A DNA stretch of 64,000 bases from Lachnospiraceae bacterium (GTDB lineage: Bacteria; Bacillota; Clostridia; Lachnospirales; Lachnospiraceae): positions 1-64,000 of the forward strand of contig JAGBHK010000045.1 of assembly GCA_017935565.1 (NCBI GenBank). Direction: 5' to 3'. A model generated the notes under the pieces. That model saw only the letters and a list, made by a program, of their open reading frames with translations, had not been told where the DNA came from and did not search any database. Positions within the stretch are counted from its first letter, which is position 1, and every line of letters begins with the position of its first letter. The position numbers and the translations under genes are program-made. Below are positions 32,076 through 40,003 of the stretch, piece by piece.

Positions 32076-34843
32076 TAATTAATTTTAGTAACAATGAGTT
32101 AATTGATAAAGAAAATGTTGAAATATTAGGAGAAAATAGTTATAAGATTTTTGTTGGAAAGTCAGGAGAATATAACTTAAGAGTTGCTGCGGGCGACGAA
32201 AATGATGATGGAGATGTGAATTTGCACGTGGAAATCAATGGCGAAAAACAGGAACCATTGTGGATTTATGATAGAAGTATTTGCGAAAAGGTCTATAAGG
32301 TTAACTGTGAGGATGAATATATATACATTTCATTTTCGGGAAAGTATGTATGTGTCCAGCGAATTGATATTGGTGAAAAAATAACAGAAGTTCCAACGTT
32401 GCATGGTGCGTCTGATGTGAAAATGATTTTTGGTAAGGCATATGCTTACGTAGAATTAGTATGGCACACTGAAAGTGAAAAATGTATGATAACGAAGCAT
32501 TTTCCAGGAACAGAAATTCCGCCAAAGGAGTTAAAAGCACATGGGACAGGATATATTGACGAGGATGCAGTATTAGGAGAAACTTATGAGTATCAGATAA
32601 GAGTGGTTGACCCACTGAAATTTGATGGAGAACGCTCTGAAAGAATAACTATATCTGTAGAAGACAAGACAAAACCAGTATTTGAGGTTGAGGATCTTAT
32701 CATTGAAAATCAGGAAAATGATAAGATTTCGTTGTCGTTTTTATATAACGAAAACCATGTGTACTATAGAATTTATAAGAAACCAAGTCTTGGAAATGCT
32801 AGATTATTAGATATTATTGAGATTAGAAAAGGTCAACCAATTATTAAAGAAAATCCTGAAATAGTTGGAAGTAGTAGAGTGGCAAATGAAGTATGTGTTG
32901 AAGATGGAAAAATTGTATTTACAGATAATAATGTATATACAGACGTTGAATTTACATATTATGTGGAAGCAATTTGCTTAGGAGGTGTCTCAAAAAAAAA
33001 CTCTGTTATGTCAACCATAACAGCGCCCTTGAGAAAGAGAATAATGGAAAAACTTGATAGAGGAGCCATTGCTGTTAGAGTAAAAGAGGGTGTTTTTGTA
33101 AGTTTCAGATTGTGCGCTGATGAGTATGAAAAAGGCGCTGCATTTAATTTGTATTACAATGGCCGAAAACTAAATGAAGAACTTATTACTGGTGCTACAA
33201 ATTATCTTGTAAAAGAAAGAATACCAGTAGATGACAAAATATGTGTAAAGATGGTTATAGATGGTGTTGAGGAAAAAGAGGGATATTATGCATCTGTATG
33301 GGCTGATAATTATTTAGATATTAAAATTGATAAGCCTAAAAATTTCACAGCACCTGATGGAAAAACATACGAATACACCGCCAATGATGCATCTGTAGCA
33401 GATTTGGATGGCGATGGTGAATATGAAATTGTATTAAAGTGGGATTGTAACGGAAAGGACAATGCTCATAAGGGATTTCCGGGACCCGTATATATTGATG
33501 GATATAAACTTAATGGCACTAAATTATTTAGAATAAACCTTGGAAATAATATACGTGGCGGAGCTCATTATACTCAGTTTATGGTGTATGATTTTGATTG
33601 TGATGGTAAAGCTGAAATTATTATGAAGACAGCGGACGGTACTGTGGACGGACTAGGAAATGTTATCGGAGATTGTAGTAAAGATTACAGAAATAAAGAT
33701 GGTTATATTATTGAGGGACCAGAATATTTGTCTTTGTTTAGAGGTATTGATGGTGCTGTTCTAGATACGGTTGAATATGACCCGGTTCGAGGAAATGTTG
33801 CAGAATGGGGTGACTCTTGGGGCAATAGAGTTGATAGGTTTTTAGCTTGTGTTGCGTATCTTGATGGTGTGCATCCAAGTGCTATTATGTGTCGCGGATA
33901 TTATGATAGAGGCAGACCTACAAATCTTGTTGCATATGATGTTACCGCAGATAAAAAATTGAAGAAAAAGTGGAAGTTTAGAGCGGATAAGGATAATAAT
34001 ATTAATTATACTAATCAGGGCTTTCATAATCTTGCCGTTGCAGATGTTGACGGAGATGGTTGCGATGAAATTGTATATGGTGCCTGTGTTATAGACCACG
34101 ATGGAACACCATTATATAGCACTGGTTTAGGTCATGGTGATGCTATGCATTTGGGGAGATTCACACCGGATTCTAAAGGCTTTGATTATTTTGGTATCCA
34201 CGAAGATAGTGATTGCCCTTATGGCATTGAGGCTAGAAATGCTGGAACTGGTGAAATTACCTTTGGTGAATTTACGGGAAGAGATACAACAAGAGGTATT
34301 ACGGCTAAAATTGACCCTAGGTATAAAGGAAATCAAATGTGGGCATATGTAGGCGGTTTGTATAATTATGCAGATGGTTCTGTTATTTCAAAAGTTCCAC
34401 CGAAGTCAGCCAATTTTGCGATTTGGTGGGATGGAGATTTGCTTCGAGAATTGCTGGACCATGATTGGTTTGGTTATGAAACGAATGTTGGAATTCCTAA
34501 AATATATAAATGGGATTATGAAAATGAGAAACTGGATATTGTAATGTGTACAGAAGGTGTATTGTCAAATAATGGAACAAAAGGAAATCCATGTCTTCAG
34601 GCAAGCATATTTGGAGATTGGAGAGAGGACGTAATATTTAGAGGAAAAGATAGTACTTTTCTTAGAATTTATACCACAACAGATTTGACGAAGCATAGAT
34701 TTTATACATTTATGCATGACTATGTCTATAGATTGGGTATAGCTTGGCAAAATACGGCATATAACCAACCTCCTCACACAAGTTTCTATATTGGACCAGA
34801 TATGAGGGAAATACCATTTGCTAACATTCAAGTTTTGTGTTAG
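32072..34843 (+). CDS. Rhamnogalacturonan lyase (PL11-like)
   Basis: 923 residues. The C-terminal 600 residues match PL11 rhamnogalacturonan lyases: 'DGKTYEYTANDASVADLDGDGEYEIVLKWD', 'SHKGFPGPVYIDGYKL'-type segment, 'HYTQFMVYDFDCDGKAEIIMKTADGT', and repeated calcium-binding D-x-D-x-D-G loops of an FG-GAP-like propeller. The first 330 residues include fibronectin-like beta domains. There is no signal peptide or anchor, so it may act in the cytoplasm on imported oligomers. Cleaves the Rha-GalUA backbone of pectin. It overlaps the aminopeptidase stop, with GGGAGG 13 nt upstream. Confidence 0.88.
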   Translation: MIINFSNNELIDKENVEILGENSYKIFVGKSGEYNLRVAAGDENDDGDVNLHVEINGEKQEPLWIYDRSICEKVYKVNCEDEYIYISFSGKYVCVQRIDIGEKITEVPTLHGASDVKMIFGKAYAYVELVWHTESEKCMITKHFPGTEIPPKELKAHGTGYIDEDAVLGETYEYQIRVVDPLKFDGERSERITISVEDKTKPVFEVEDLIIENQENDKISLSFLYNENHVYYRIYKKPSLGNARLLDIIEIRKGQPIIKENPEIVGSSRVANEVCVEDGKIVFTDNNVYTDVEFTYYVEAICLGGVSKKNSVMSTITAPLRKRIMEKLDRGAIAVRVKEGVFVSFRLCADEYEKGAAFNLYYNGRKLNEELITGATNYLVKERIPVDDKICVKMVIDGVEEKEGYYASVWADNYLDIKIDKPKNFTAPDGKTYEYTANDASVADLDGDGEYEIVLKWDCNGKDNAHKGFPGPVYIDGYKLNGTKLFRINLGNNIRGGAHYTQFMVYDFDCDGKAEIIMKTADGTVDGLGNVIGDCSKDYRNKDGYIIEGPEYLSLFRGIDGAVLDTVEYDPVRGNVAEWGDSWGNRVDRFLACVAYLDGVHPSAIMCRGYYDRGRPTNLVAYDVTADKKLKKKWKFRADKDNNINYTNQGFHNLAVADVDGDGCDEIVYGACVIDHDGTPLYSTGLGHGDAMHLGRFTPDSKGFDYFGIHEDSDCPYGIEARNAGTGEITFGEFTGRDTTRGITAKIDPRYKGNQMWAYVGGLYNYADGSVISKVPPKSANFAIWWDGDLLRELLDHDWFGYETNVGIPKIYKWDYENEKLDIVMCTEGVLSNNGTKGNPCLQASIFGDWREDVIFRGKDSTFLRIYTTTDLTKHRFYTFMHDYVYRLGIAWQNTAYNQPPHTSFYIGPDMREIPFANIQVLC

Positions 34844-34891
34844 AATATAAAAGGTATGTGAGTTGAATCATATAGAGATGGAGGAACATAA

Positions 34892-35641
34892 ATGTCAGAT
34901 AATAAAGAGTATACAACTACTAATGATAATATAGATAATGAAACTGTTAATGTGGCAAATGAGGAGAATGATATCGAGTTTATCGATTATGATATTGATA
35001 AGGTAAAAGCAGATAATAGTAATGACAAACTTGATTTTGATAAACCGCTAAAAAAAGTTGATGTCAAGGCGGAAATTTTAAGTTATGTTAAGATGATTGT
35101 AATTGCTGTAGTGGCAGCTTTTGTTATTAATTCGTTTATTATAATAAATGCTACAGTTCCTAGTGGCTCTATGGAGAATACCATTATGACTGGTGATAGG
35201 CTCATAGGTTTGAGATTATCATATTTGTTTAGTGATCCTGAAAGAGGAGATATTGTTGTGTTTAAGTATCCTTTGGATGAGTCTAAAAATTATGTTAAGA
35301 GAATCATTGGTTTGCCAGGTGAAACAGTTGAGATTAATGCTGGTAAGATAAAAATTACGGATACTGAAACTGGAGAGGTTATCGTTGAAGAACTCGAAGA
35401 AGAATATCTTAAGGATGAATGGGTTCATAAGAATGATGGAATTAAGTTTGAAGTGCCAAAGGACAGATATCTTATGATGGGTGATAATAGAAATAGTTCA
35501 TCGGATTCGAGAGATTGGCAGTTTATTGTTAAATCAAATCCTGATTTGTATGAGGATGAGAACATAATATATGTACACAAGGATAAGATTCTTGGTAAAG
35601 TATATTTCTCATATTGGAAAGATTTTGAATGGTTAAATTAA
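34892..35641 (+). CDS. lepB: Signal peptidase I
   Basis: 249 residues. An unusually long acidic N-terminal tail (about 65 residues, many D/E/N) precedes one membrane helix (about 68-88) and the catalytic domain. The serine is Ser93 in V-P-S-G-S-M and the general-base lysine is Lys136 in 'NYVKRIIGLPGE'; the box 'LMMGDNRNSSSDSRDW' is conserved. Type I leader peptidase, cleaves Sec signal peptides outside the membrane. GGAGG precedes the ATG. Its 3' end overlaps a convergent acetyltransferase gene by 9 bp. Confidence 0.95.
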   Translation: MSDNKEYTTTNDNIDNETVNVANEENDIEFIDYDIDKVKADNSNDKLDFDKPLKKVDVKAEILSYVKMIVIAVVAAFVINSFIIINATVPSGSMENTIMTGDRLIGLRLSYLFSDPERGDIVVFKYPLDESKNYVKRIIGLPGETVEINAGKIKITDTETGEVIVEELEEEYLKDEWVHKNDGIKFEVPKDRYLMMGDNRNSSSDSRDWQFIVKSNPDLYEDENIIYVHKDKILGKVYFSYWKDFEWLN

Positions 35642-36394
35642 TTTCCAATAATCTATTTTTTGAATAATGTTAAATCCATGGTGCGAATATAGCGCGTAAG
35701 CTGCTGTGTTCGCACTATTTACGTGTAATAAAATATCAGTATAATGATTTTCTTTTAGAAAGTTAAGGGTTGTGAGTAAAGTTTCACGTCCGAAACCTAA
35801 ACCTCTCATAGATGAATTTATTTCTACACCATATATTAGTGCGTAGTCGCCTGATAGTTCAACATTGCATACACCAATGTTTTGACCTTTGTAGAAGGAT
35901 TTTATTAATAAACCATTTTCAGTTTCGCTAATAATATGCGATGACCTAATATTATTTAGGGAAATGGAATAATCTAAATCAAATTTCATAAGACATTCAC
36001 TATGATTGTATTTTATGTTTTCAATAGCAAATGTTTCAAAATTTGTAATTTCACCAGAATTCCACAAAAGGTATCTATTGTTTATTTCAAATTTATTTAA
36101 TTCTTCACATACATATGTATACATAAATGAAAAATAATCCCGAGATTTATGTTTTTTACAATCGCACACATGAAAATATAATTCACAAGATGCTGAATCA
36201 GGTAAAAATATTGAAAGAACGGAAACAAGACTGTTATTTTCATAAAGAAAATACAGCCAAGTAAAATCTTCAAAATAATTGTCATCATAATCCAAAAAAC
36301 TTATACCATTGTTAAAAGTGGTAGAAGATATAAATTTATATGCTTTTTGTATTGTTTTATCATCCGCTTCACAAAAACTTTCAATTCTAAACAT
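35633..36394 (-). CDS. GNAT-family N-acetyltransferase
   Basis: 253 residues. The C-terminal 100 residues carry the GNAT fold, with the acetyl-CoA loop in 'GVEINSSMRGLGFGRETLLTTLNFL' (R-x-x-G-x-G) and the late 'ANTAAYALYSHHGFNIIQKIDYW'. The N-terminal half may be a second, degenerate GNAT lobe. AAGGAG lies upstream of the ATG at 36394; a longer frame begins at 36445 without an SD. Substrate unknown. Confidence 0.82.
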   Translation of the reverse strand: MFRIESFCEADDKTIQKAYKFISSTTFNNGISFLDYDDNYFEDFTWLYFLYENNSLVSVLSIFLPDSASCELYFHVCDCKKHKSRDYFSFMYTYVCEELNKFEINNRYLLWNSGEITNFETFAIENIKYNHSECLMKFDLDYSISLNNIRSSHIISETENGLLIKSFYKGQNIGVCNVELSGDYALIYGVEINSSMRGLGFGRETLLTTLNFLKENHYTDILLHVNSANTAAYALYSHHGFNIIQKIDYWKLI

Positions 36395-36551
36395 TGTAAA
36401 TCTCCTTTTCTTTTTTATTATAAATATATGTCTATTGATTGTCAAAATAAAATTGGAAAAACATAGTGTCGAATTAAAGGGATAAAACTGTTGAAAAAAA
36501 ATGCATTTTGTTGTAAAGTAGTAATATCATTTTAATAATGGAGGTGCGAAT

Positions 36552-36980
36552 ATGAATAACAATATGATTCTATGGCTTTGTCTTTTTCTGTTCTTTTTGA
36601 TAGCAGAAGCTGCTACAGTTGCGTTGACAAGTATTTGGTTTGCTGCAGGCGCATTGTTAGCCTTGATTGTATCGTTCTTTAAGTTGGGTATTCTTGTTGA
36701 AATAGTAGTTTTCGCTATTTCTGGAATTCTATTTACAATTTTTACGAAACCGATATTATCAAAACACTTGCTTAAAACTAGAGAAAAGACCAATTATGAA
36801 AGCGTAATTGGAGAAAAAGCAAAAGTAACAGAGACCATAAACAATGTAGAAAATAAGGGGACTGTTGTAATAAACGGGCTCGAATGGTCTGCAAAAAGTG
36901 AAAATGGCGTTGAATATGCTGTTGGTGATATTGTGCAGGTTGTTAAGGTCGAAGGAGTTAAAGTAATAGTAAAAAAATAA
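36552..36980 (+). CDS. NfeD-like membrane protein
   Basis: 142 residues: two or three membrane helices in the first 70 residues ('LCLFLFFLIAEAATVALTSIW' is typical), then a C-terminal OB-fold of about 65 residues ('GEKAKVTETINNVENKGTVVING'). Short NfeD proteins pair with SPFH/stomatin proteins, and one follows 19 nt downstream. GGAGG precedes the ATG. Probably part of a membrane-microdomain complex. Confidence 0.88.
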   Translation: MNNNMILWLCLFLFFLIAEAATVALTSIWFAAGALLALIVSFFKLGILVEIVVFAISGILFTIFTKPILSKHLLKTREKTNYESVIGEKAKVTETINNVENKGTVVINGLEWSAKSENGVEYAVGDIVQVVKVEGVKVIVKK

Positions 36981-36999
36981 GAAAGAGGTATTAGAAAAA

Positions 37000-37920
37000 A
37001 TGGAATTTGTATTTATTATCTTATTGATAGTGATTTTTTGCATTATCGTATCATGTATCAAGATTGTGCCACAGGCAGAGGCATTTGTAGTTGAACGTTT
37101 AGGTGGATATCAGGCAACATGGGGCGTTGGTGTTCATTTGAAGTTACCACTTATTGACAAAGTTGCAAGAAGAGTTATTTTGAAGGAACAGGTTGTTGAT
37201 TTTGCTCCACAGCCAGTTATTACAAAGGATAATGTTACAATGAGAATTGACACAGTTGTGTTCTTCCAGATTACAGATCCAAAGCTTTTTGCTTATGGTG
37301 TTGAAAATCCAATTATGGCTATTGAAAACCTTACAGCAACAACTCTTAGAAATATTATTGGTGATTTGGAACTTGATGAAACACTTACATCAAGAGAAGT
37401 TATTAACACAAAGATGAGAGCATCTCTCGATATTGCTACAGACCCTTGGGGAATTAAGGTTAACAGAGTTGAACTTAAGAACATTATTCCACCAGCAGCT
37501 ATTCAGGATGCGATGGAAAAGCAGATGAAGGCTGAACGTGAAAGAAGAGAGGCTATCCTTATTGCAGAAGGTGAAAAGAAATCTACAATCCTTGTTGCAG
37601 AAGGTAAGAAAGAATCAGCTATTCTTGATGCTGAAGCTGAAAAGCAGGCAGCTATTCTTAGAGCAGAAGCTAAGAGAGAAGCTATGATTAAGGAAGCAGA
37701 AGGTCAGGCTGAAGCAATTCTTGCTATTCAGAAAGCTAATGCAGATGGTATTAGATTCATTAAAGAAGCAGGTGCAGATGAAGCAGTTATCAAGTTAAAG
37801 AGTCTTGAAGCATTTGCTAAAGCAGCAGACGGTAAGGCTACAAAGATTATTATCCCTTCAGAGATTCAGGGAGTTGCAGGACTTGTACAGTCAGTAACAG
37901 AAATTGCTAAAAACGAATAG
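37000..37920 (+). CDS. SPFH/Band 7 protein (stomatin/QmcA-like)
   Basis: 306 residues: one N-terminal membrane helix (about 2-20), the SPFH domain ('IVPQAEAFVVERLGGYQATWGVGVH', about 24-180) and a long Ala/Glu-rich coiled coil (about 180-260) that drives oligomerisation. Forms ring or cage assemblies in the membrane with NfeD partners. AAAGAGGT precedes the ATG. Codon use is notably more biased than in neighbours, suggesting high expression. A strong terminator closes the two-gene operon. Confidence 0.93.
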   Translation: MEFVFIILLIVIFCIIVSCIKIVPQAEAFVVERLGGYQATWGVGVHLKLPLIDKVARRVILKEQVVDFAPQPVITKDNVTMRIDTVVFFQITDPKLFAYGVENPIMAIENLTATTLRNIIGDLELDETLTSREVINTKMRASLDIATDPWGIKVNRVELKNIIPPAAIQDAMEKQMKAERERREAILIAEGEKKSTILVAEGKKESAILDAEAEKQAAILRAEAKREAMIKEAEGQAEAILAIQKANADGIRFIKEAGADEAVIKLKSLEAFAKAADGKATKIIIPSEIQGVAGLVQSVTEIAKNE

Positions 37921-37934
37921 TGTAATACATAGTT

Positions 37935-37970
37935 AAAAGGTGTTGCCACAATTGTGGCAACACCTTTTTT
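37935..37970 (+). terminator. Strong terminator after the NfeD-SPFH operon
   Basis: Perfect 15-bp stem (37935-37949 with 37954-37968), AATT loop, six-plus U. The A-run on the plus strand before the stem also gives a U-tract for the convergent minus-strand gene. Confidence 0.92.
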
Positions 37971-37982
37971 AGGGGGTACATA

Positions 37983-38762
37983 TTAATTTATGATATCTTC
38001 CATATTTTTTAAAACTTTCTCTAAAGAATCAACGGATGCTTTGATTGAATTGTTGATTGTACCAGAATTTCCAGCTAAATCACCAACTTTAGAGGCAACA
38101 ATGGCAAAACCTCTACCGGCATCACCGGCTCTGGCAGCTTCAATAGAAGCATTAAGAGCAAGAATCTTTTGGTTATTTTCTATTTTGTTTAAACTTGCGC
38201 ATTTATCATTAATATCTTCGATACAAGCAATAGCTTTATCTAATTGAGATGTAAAGTTTGATAAGGCTGAAGTATCTTTTGATTTTGAATACTCAAAATT
38301 TACAAGCATATTTACAATGTCACCTAATAATTTGGCAGAAGCACGAATGCTTTCTTCTGATTTGATTGGAATCTGTCTCAATGCTTCTACATATTCATCC
38401 GGGTCTACATCAAAAGTTAATGCGAGTTCTCTAAACTTTTCTTCATCTGGTTCGCAAGGTAATACTTGACCACCGATGATCTTTCCTAAATAGTTATCAC
38501 CAACCATTATATCTACACTAAAGTCCATAAGTCCTGCGTGACAAAAATAGGTGCCAGTACATTCATTATCGCATTTAACACATCTTTTCAGACCTTCGGC
38601 AGAACCTCTGGTATATTTCATACAGAAATCTGTAAAGCCTATTTCACTTGTAATGTAGTTGCCTTCATTATCAACAGCAATAGTAGCCATACCTGTTGCG
38701 AGAGACCAATCTTTCATAAGATTGTCTAGTAACTTTAAATCAAAAAAATCTCTAATATGCAT
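37983..38762 (-). CDS. PocR-domain soluble chemoreceptor-like protein
   Basis: 259 residues, no membrane helix. Residues 5-165 are a PocR sensory domain with its cysteine set ('CVKCDNEC', 'YFCHAGLMDF') and 'LGKIIGGQVLP'. Residues 170-259 are a short receptor signalling hairpin with the MCP tip 'LALNASIEAARAGDAGRGFAIVASKVGDLAGNS'. PocR domains bind small organic ligands such as diols or hydrocarbon derivatives. GGAGG precedes the chosen ATG; a longer frame from 38792 lacks an SD. The MCP part is shorter than usual. Confidence 0.85.
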   Translation of the reverse strand: MHIRDFFDLKLLDNLMKDWSLATGMATIAVDNEGNYITSEIGFTDFCMKYTRGSAEGLKRCVKCDNECTGTYFCHAGLMDFSVDIMVGDNYLGKIIGGQVLPCEPDEEKFRELALTFDVDPDEYVEALRQIPIKSEESIRASAKLLGDIVNMLVNFEYSKSKDTSALSNFTSQLDKAIACIEDINDKCASLNKIENNQKILALNASIEAARAGDAGRGFAIVASKVGDLAGNSGTINNSIKASVDSLEKVLKNMEDIIN

Positions 38763-38865
38763 ATTTTCCTCCATTCTGAAGCATAACTTCAATACACGAT
38801 CATATTTTAATATATTATATCATATAATATATTAAAAAGATAGAAATAAAAAAATAAAAAAAGGG

Positions 38866-38894
38866 TTGACACTATTCGGTATTTATGATATTAT
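38866..38894 (+). promoter_or_regulatory. tRNA-Gly promoter
   Basis: TTGACA (38866-38871), 17-bp spacer, TATTAT (38889-38894): near-consensus, 23 bp before the tRNA. Confidence 0.85.
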
Positions 38895-38917
38895 ACCTAA
38901 GCGTTGAAAAAACATAT

Positions 38918-38989
<72 letters not shown>

Positions 38990-38997
38990 TGAATAAG

Positions 38998-39026
38998 AAA
39001 TCCTGTCCTTTGGACAGGATTTTTTA
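38998..39026 (+). terminator. tRNA-Gly terminator
   Basis: 11-bp stem (38998-39008 with 39012-39022) with a TTT loop and a run of six T. Confidence 0.9.
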
Positions 39027-39048
39027 TTCGAGTACAAGATTGTATAGA

Positions 39049-39086
39049 GAAGAAATCGCCCGGGTCAATCAGTGCTTGCACTGATT
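39049..39086 (+). repeat. Direct repeat, copy 1 (38 bp)
   Basis: Identical over 38 bp to 39198-39235. Similarity continues more loosely for about 25 bp upstream, back to the preceding terminator U-tract, so the unit is probably a duplicated block of about 60 bp at a 149-bp offset. Confidence 0.85.
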
Positions 39087-39135
39087 GACAGCTGCAAGCG
39101 AAGCGGCAGCTTGTTCGACTCCCCGTCTCGATTTC
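39052..39135 (+). other. Branched RNA-like element, possibly a disrupted tRNA
   Basis: GAAATCG (39052-39058) pairs with CGATTTC (39129-39135), as in a 7-bp acceptor stem, and CGGG pairs with CCCG just inside. The interior holds a 10-bp hairpin with CTTG loop (TCAATCAGTG/CACTGATTGA) and a second hairpin AGCTGC/GGCAGCT. The stretch GTTCGACTCCCCGTCTCG recalls a tRNA T-arm 3' side, but no valid T-stem or anticodon arm can be drawn. It may be a tRNA pseudogene invaded by a palindrome, or a distinct structured RNA. Confidence 0.4.
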
Positions 39136-39147
39136 AGGATAAACACC

Positions 39148-39174
39148 CTCATCCATTTAGGATGAGTTTTTTTG
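39148..39174 (+). terminator. Terminator after repeat copy 1
   Basis: 7-bp stem CTCATCC/GGATGAG (39148-39154 with 39160-39166) followed by seven T. Confidence 0.75.
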
Positions 39175-39197
39175 TTTCAAGTGGAAGACGGTACAGT

Positions 39198-39235
39198 GAA
39201 GAAATCGCCCGGGTCAATCAGTGCTTGCACTGATT
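39198..39235 (+). repeat. Direct repeat, copy 2 (38 bp)
   Basis: Second copy of the 38-bp repeat. It lacks the rest of the branched element: after the CTTG-loop hairpin the sequence runs straight into a T-tract. Confidence 0.85.
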
Positions 39236-39240
39236 TTTTT
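39216..39240 (+). terminator. Terminator formed by repeat copy 2
   Basis: AATCAGTG (39216-39223), CTTG loop, CACTGATT (39228-39235) and a run of eight T. The palindrome of the repeat has become an intrinsic terminator just upstream of the ABC operon. Confidence 0.75.
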
Positions 39241-39295
39241 CCTGTGTTATATTTAAATTTAAAGTATTATAATGACAAAAGAAAGGAGTTCTTTT

Positions 39296-39997
39296 ATGGG
39301 ATATGTTCAGTTTAAAAACATATGTAAAACATATGATTCGGGAGATGTTAAGGTTGAAGCATTGAAAGATGTTTCTTTTGAGATAGAAAAAGGTGAGATA
39401 TGTGTTATAGTAGGCCAGTCGGGAGCAGGTAAGACTACATTGTTAAATGTTTTAGGTGGAATGGATAATGCTACTTCTGGAGAAATTATGCTTGATGGAA
39501 AGAATATAAGCAATTTAAATAGAAGACAAATGGAGAATTACAGAAGACATGATATAGGCTTCGTATTTCAATTTTATAATTTGATACCAAATCTTACAGC
39601 TCTTGAAAATGTAGAGATTGCATCTCAACTTTCGAAAGATCCATTGGATTCAGAACAAATCTTAAAAGAAGTTGGTTTGGAAAATAGAATGAGTAATTTT
39701 CCTGCGCAGTTGTCAGGAGGAGAACAGCAGAGGGTATCTATAGCAAGAGCATTGGCGAAGAATCCTAAATTGTTGCTTTGTGATGAACCGACAGGAGCAC
39801 TCGATTATGAAACAGGAAAGGCAGTGCTTAAATTATTGCAGGATTGTAGCAGAGAAAAAGGAATGACTGTGTTGATTATTACACATAATTCAGCTCTTAC
39901 TGCAATGGCGGATAGAGTTATTAAGGTGAAAAATGGCCAGATTTCATCTGTTAAGAAGAATGAAAATATTGTGCCTGTAGAAAATATTGAATGGTAG
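39296..39997 (+). CDS. MacB-type ABC transporter ATPase
   Basis: 233 residues. Walker A '[13 protein letters not shown]' (about 37-49), Q-loop '[17 protein letters not shown]', signature '[16 protein letters not shown]', Walker B '[12 protein letters not shown]', H-loop 'LIITHN'. The ATG at 39296 has AAAGGAG 9 nt upstream; a frame opening 24 bp earlier lacks an SD and overlaps the probable -10 (TATAAT 39268-39273). It energises the FtsX-type permease that follows 6 nt later. Confidence 0.93.
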   Translation: MGYVQFKNICKTYDSGDVKVEALKDVSFEIEKGEICVIVGQSGAGKTTLLNVLGGMDNATSGEIMLDGKNISNLNRRQMENYRRHDIGFVFQFYNLIPNLTALENVEIASQLSKDPLDSEQILKEVGLENRMSNFPAQLSGGEQQRVSIARALAKNPKLLLCDEPTGALDYETGKAVLKLLQDCSREKGMTVLIITHNSALTAMADRVIKVKNGQISSVKKNENIVPVENIEW

Positions 39998-40003
39998 AGA
40001 AAT

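Noticed and set aside
39052-39135. Second functional tRNA gene
   Set aside because: Acceptor-like ends pair, but no anticodon arm or T-stem can be formed.
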